From Laccaria trichodermophora (taxonomy: Eukaryota; Basidiomycota; Agaricomycetes; Agaricales; Hydnangiaceae): 64,000 nucleotides of DNA. The stretch is taken from contig JACTVC010000049.1 in NCBI GenBank assembly GCA_018417955.1, positions 62,001 through 126,000 of the forward strand. Direction: 5' to 3'. Under the pieces are notes generated by a model that saw nothing but the letters and a program-made list of their open reading frames with translations, was not told the origin of the DNA and ran no database searches. Positions within the stretch are counted from its first letter, which is position 1, and each line of letters begins with the position of its first letter. Position numbers and translations under genes: made by a program. Below are positions 62,982-64,000 of this stretch, piece by piece.

Positions 62982-63509
62982 ATGTCGTATTGCAGAAACA
63001 AATCCGAGGTTGAGCGTCGAGAGTGGTCCACAACAGCAGATTCCTTTATAAGTGCTCTAGAGTGGCGCCTGTACGCTGGGAAGCACCACACGCCGTTCCA
63101 CCACCTGAGTGTAAGTATTGCTCACAAATTGTATTTCAATCCGTCAATCCACCCTCAAGAGTGGGTTTTCAGCATTATGCTTGAAAGCGTGCTCGCCAGT
63201 GGAAGGCTGGCGTTCAGCATCTCCGAGGGAAGTGAGTGATCGACAATTCATAAGCCAACCCTTTCCTCCTTCGCACCTCTGATCTGATGGCTAGAATTGA
63301 GGCGGTTCGCGATGTTTCTCCCCGTAGCCGACATTCATCCTCATGTTCGTTTCGTGCGTAACGGTAAACCACGAATCCGTAAGCTCAGTGTGGTTAAGAA
63401 AGTTAGCCTCCGTCGAACAGGCTTTGGAGTGAGTGCCACCGTGTGGTTCGCGTTAAGCATAAACAAATCGCGTTCAAGGTCCCAACTTTACGGTAGAACT
63501 CGGAAATAG
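62982..63509 (+). other. unassigned open frames
   Basis: 62982-63239 (85 codons, MSYCRNKSEVERREWSTTAD..) and 63297-63509 (70 codons) lie in the same direction, separated by 57 bases. They could be exons of one gene, but I recognise no motif and cannot fix a splice join. Confidence 0.25.
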
Positions 63510-64000
63510 CCCCTTTCCAAGCGGGTAAGGATCTTAACATATCCTTCTGGTACCTTTTTTCCACTCGACGCAGTCAACCACAGTATTATACTTTGCATTC
63601 GTACAATACCTGAATTCCGAAAGGGATAATAATCCTCTTGTAAAAAGGATTATCCTGGATTATTTTCGCATCAAGTCAGACCAGCCTTGTCAATGCCAAT
63701 AGGCGTCAACACGATTAGGATAGTAAGTATGTGGGGAAAGGGACGCACATACCGATCCGTGTCATCCGCTGGAAACGTCGAAATCCCGCTGAACACTTCT
63801 CTCGACATTGACACGCACCGCTAACGGCGCGGGAGGGGCGGTCTTCTACGTCAAGAAACAAAAAATTGGTATGGTTAGGGAAAGGAGAGTCATTACGCTC
63901 ACGGAGAGACGACCAAAGGCGGAGGTGGATCTAGAGGTGGAATTGCTAGACCATTTTGCTTCTTCATTGTGCGCTTGTGATTGAGCCGATGATAGGCGCG
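63510..64000. other. no gene recognised
   Basis: AT-rich s then GC-richer sequence to the window edge with no recognisable coding motif. A gene on either strand could begin outside the window. Confidence 0.35.

Overview
The window looks like repeat-rich genomic DNA of a filamentous basidiomycete, most likely an Agaricomycete. Genes are split by very short introns (about 47-63 nt, GT..AG). The recognisable families are typical of mushrooms: a NACHT-WD40 NLR-like protein, a DUF6533-type membrane protein, a seven-helix rhodopsin-like membrane protein, single-pass membrane proteins with a Cys-rich ectodomain, and small secreted Cys-rich proteins. The species cannot be named from the sequence.

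Layout. 1-19 kb is a sparse chromosomal arm. It holds a secreted pepsin-like protein (minus, 1.2-3.0 kb), two related single-pass membrane proteins (3.7-4.6 and 9.5-11.2 kb, plus), a small inverted-repeat element (7.6-8.3 kb), a rhodopsin-like membrane protein (14.5-15.8 kb) and two decayed pseudogenes (16.5-17.8 kb). 19.7-24.6 kb is one intact six-exon NLR-like gene of about 1552 codons. It looks broken in simple ORF views but is joined by a 49-nt intron, and ends in 14 near-identical WD40 repeats.

25.5-45.2 kb is a nest of transposons. A 589-bp TA-flanked MITE was split by a 13.1-kb Ty3/gypsy chromovirus with identical 371-bp LTRs and a GGCAT target duplication. Its gag and pol share one frame interrupted by a single UGA. 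Downstream of pol it carries an extra 1057-codon ORF with an RS-rich region, followed directly by a 95-codon ORF. Next to it, on the minus strand, is a complete tyrosine-recombinase retrotransposon of the DIRS/Ngaro kind. It has split direct repeats (A1-ORFs-B1-A2-B2), gag, RT/RNase H with two in-frame TGA codons, and YR, and it is inserted into an older relic of a related element.

45.4-53 kb returns to genes: an 11-exon coiled-coil protein (minus), a truncated promoter duplicate, a protein with two copies of an unrecognised domain plus a trefoil-like tail, and a DUF6533 membrane protein (minus). 56-58.1 kb is a tandem duplication of a small secreted Cys-rich protein, the second copy being frameshifted. 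58.9-59.7 kb is a three-exon peptide methionine sulfoxide reductase A. The right end holds an intron-containing tRNA-Asp with a degenerate tRNA-like neighbour, a two-exon unknown protein, a 653-bp foldback element and an intron-containing tRNA-Thr.

The best candidates for something undescribed are the Ty3 element (extra RS-domain ORF, UGA-separated reading frames, 31-bp triplication that sets the reading frame of the gag leader) and the Ngaro element caught in an older copy of its own repeat. All exon joins were worked out by eye from splice motifs, reading phase and family motifs. No searches were run.
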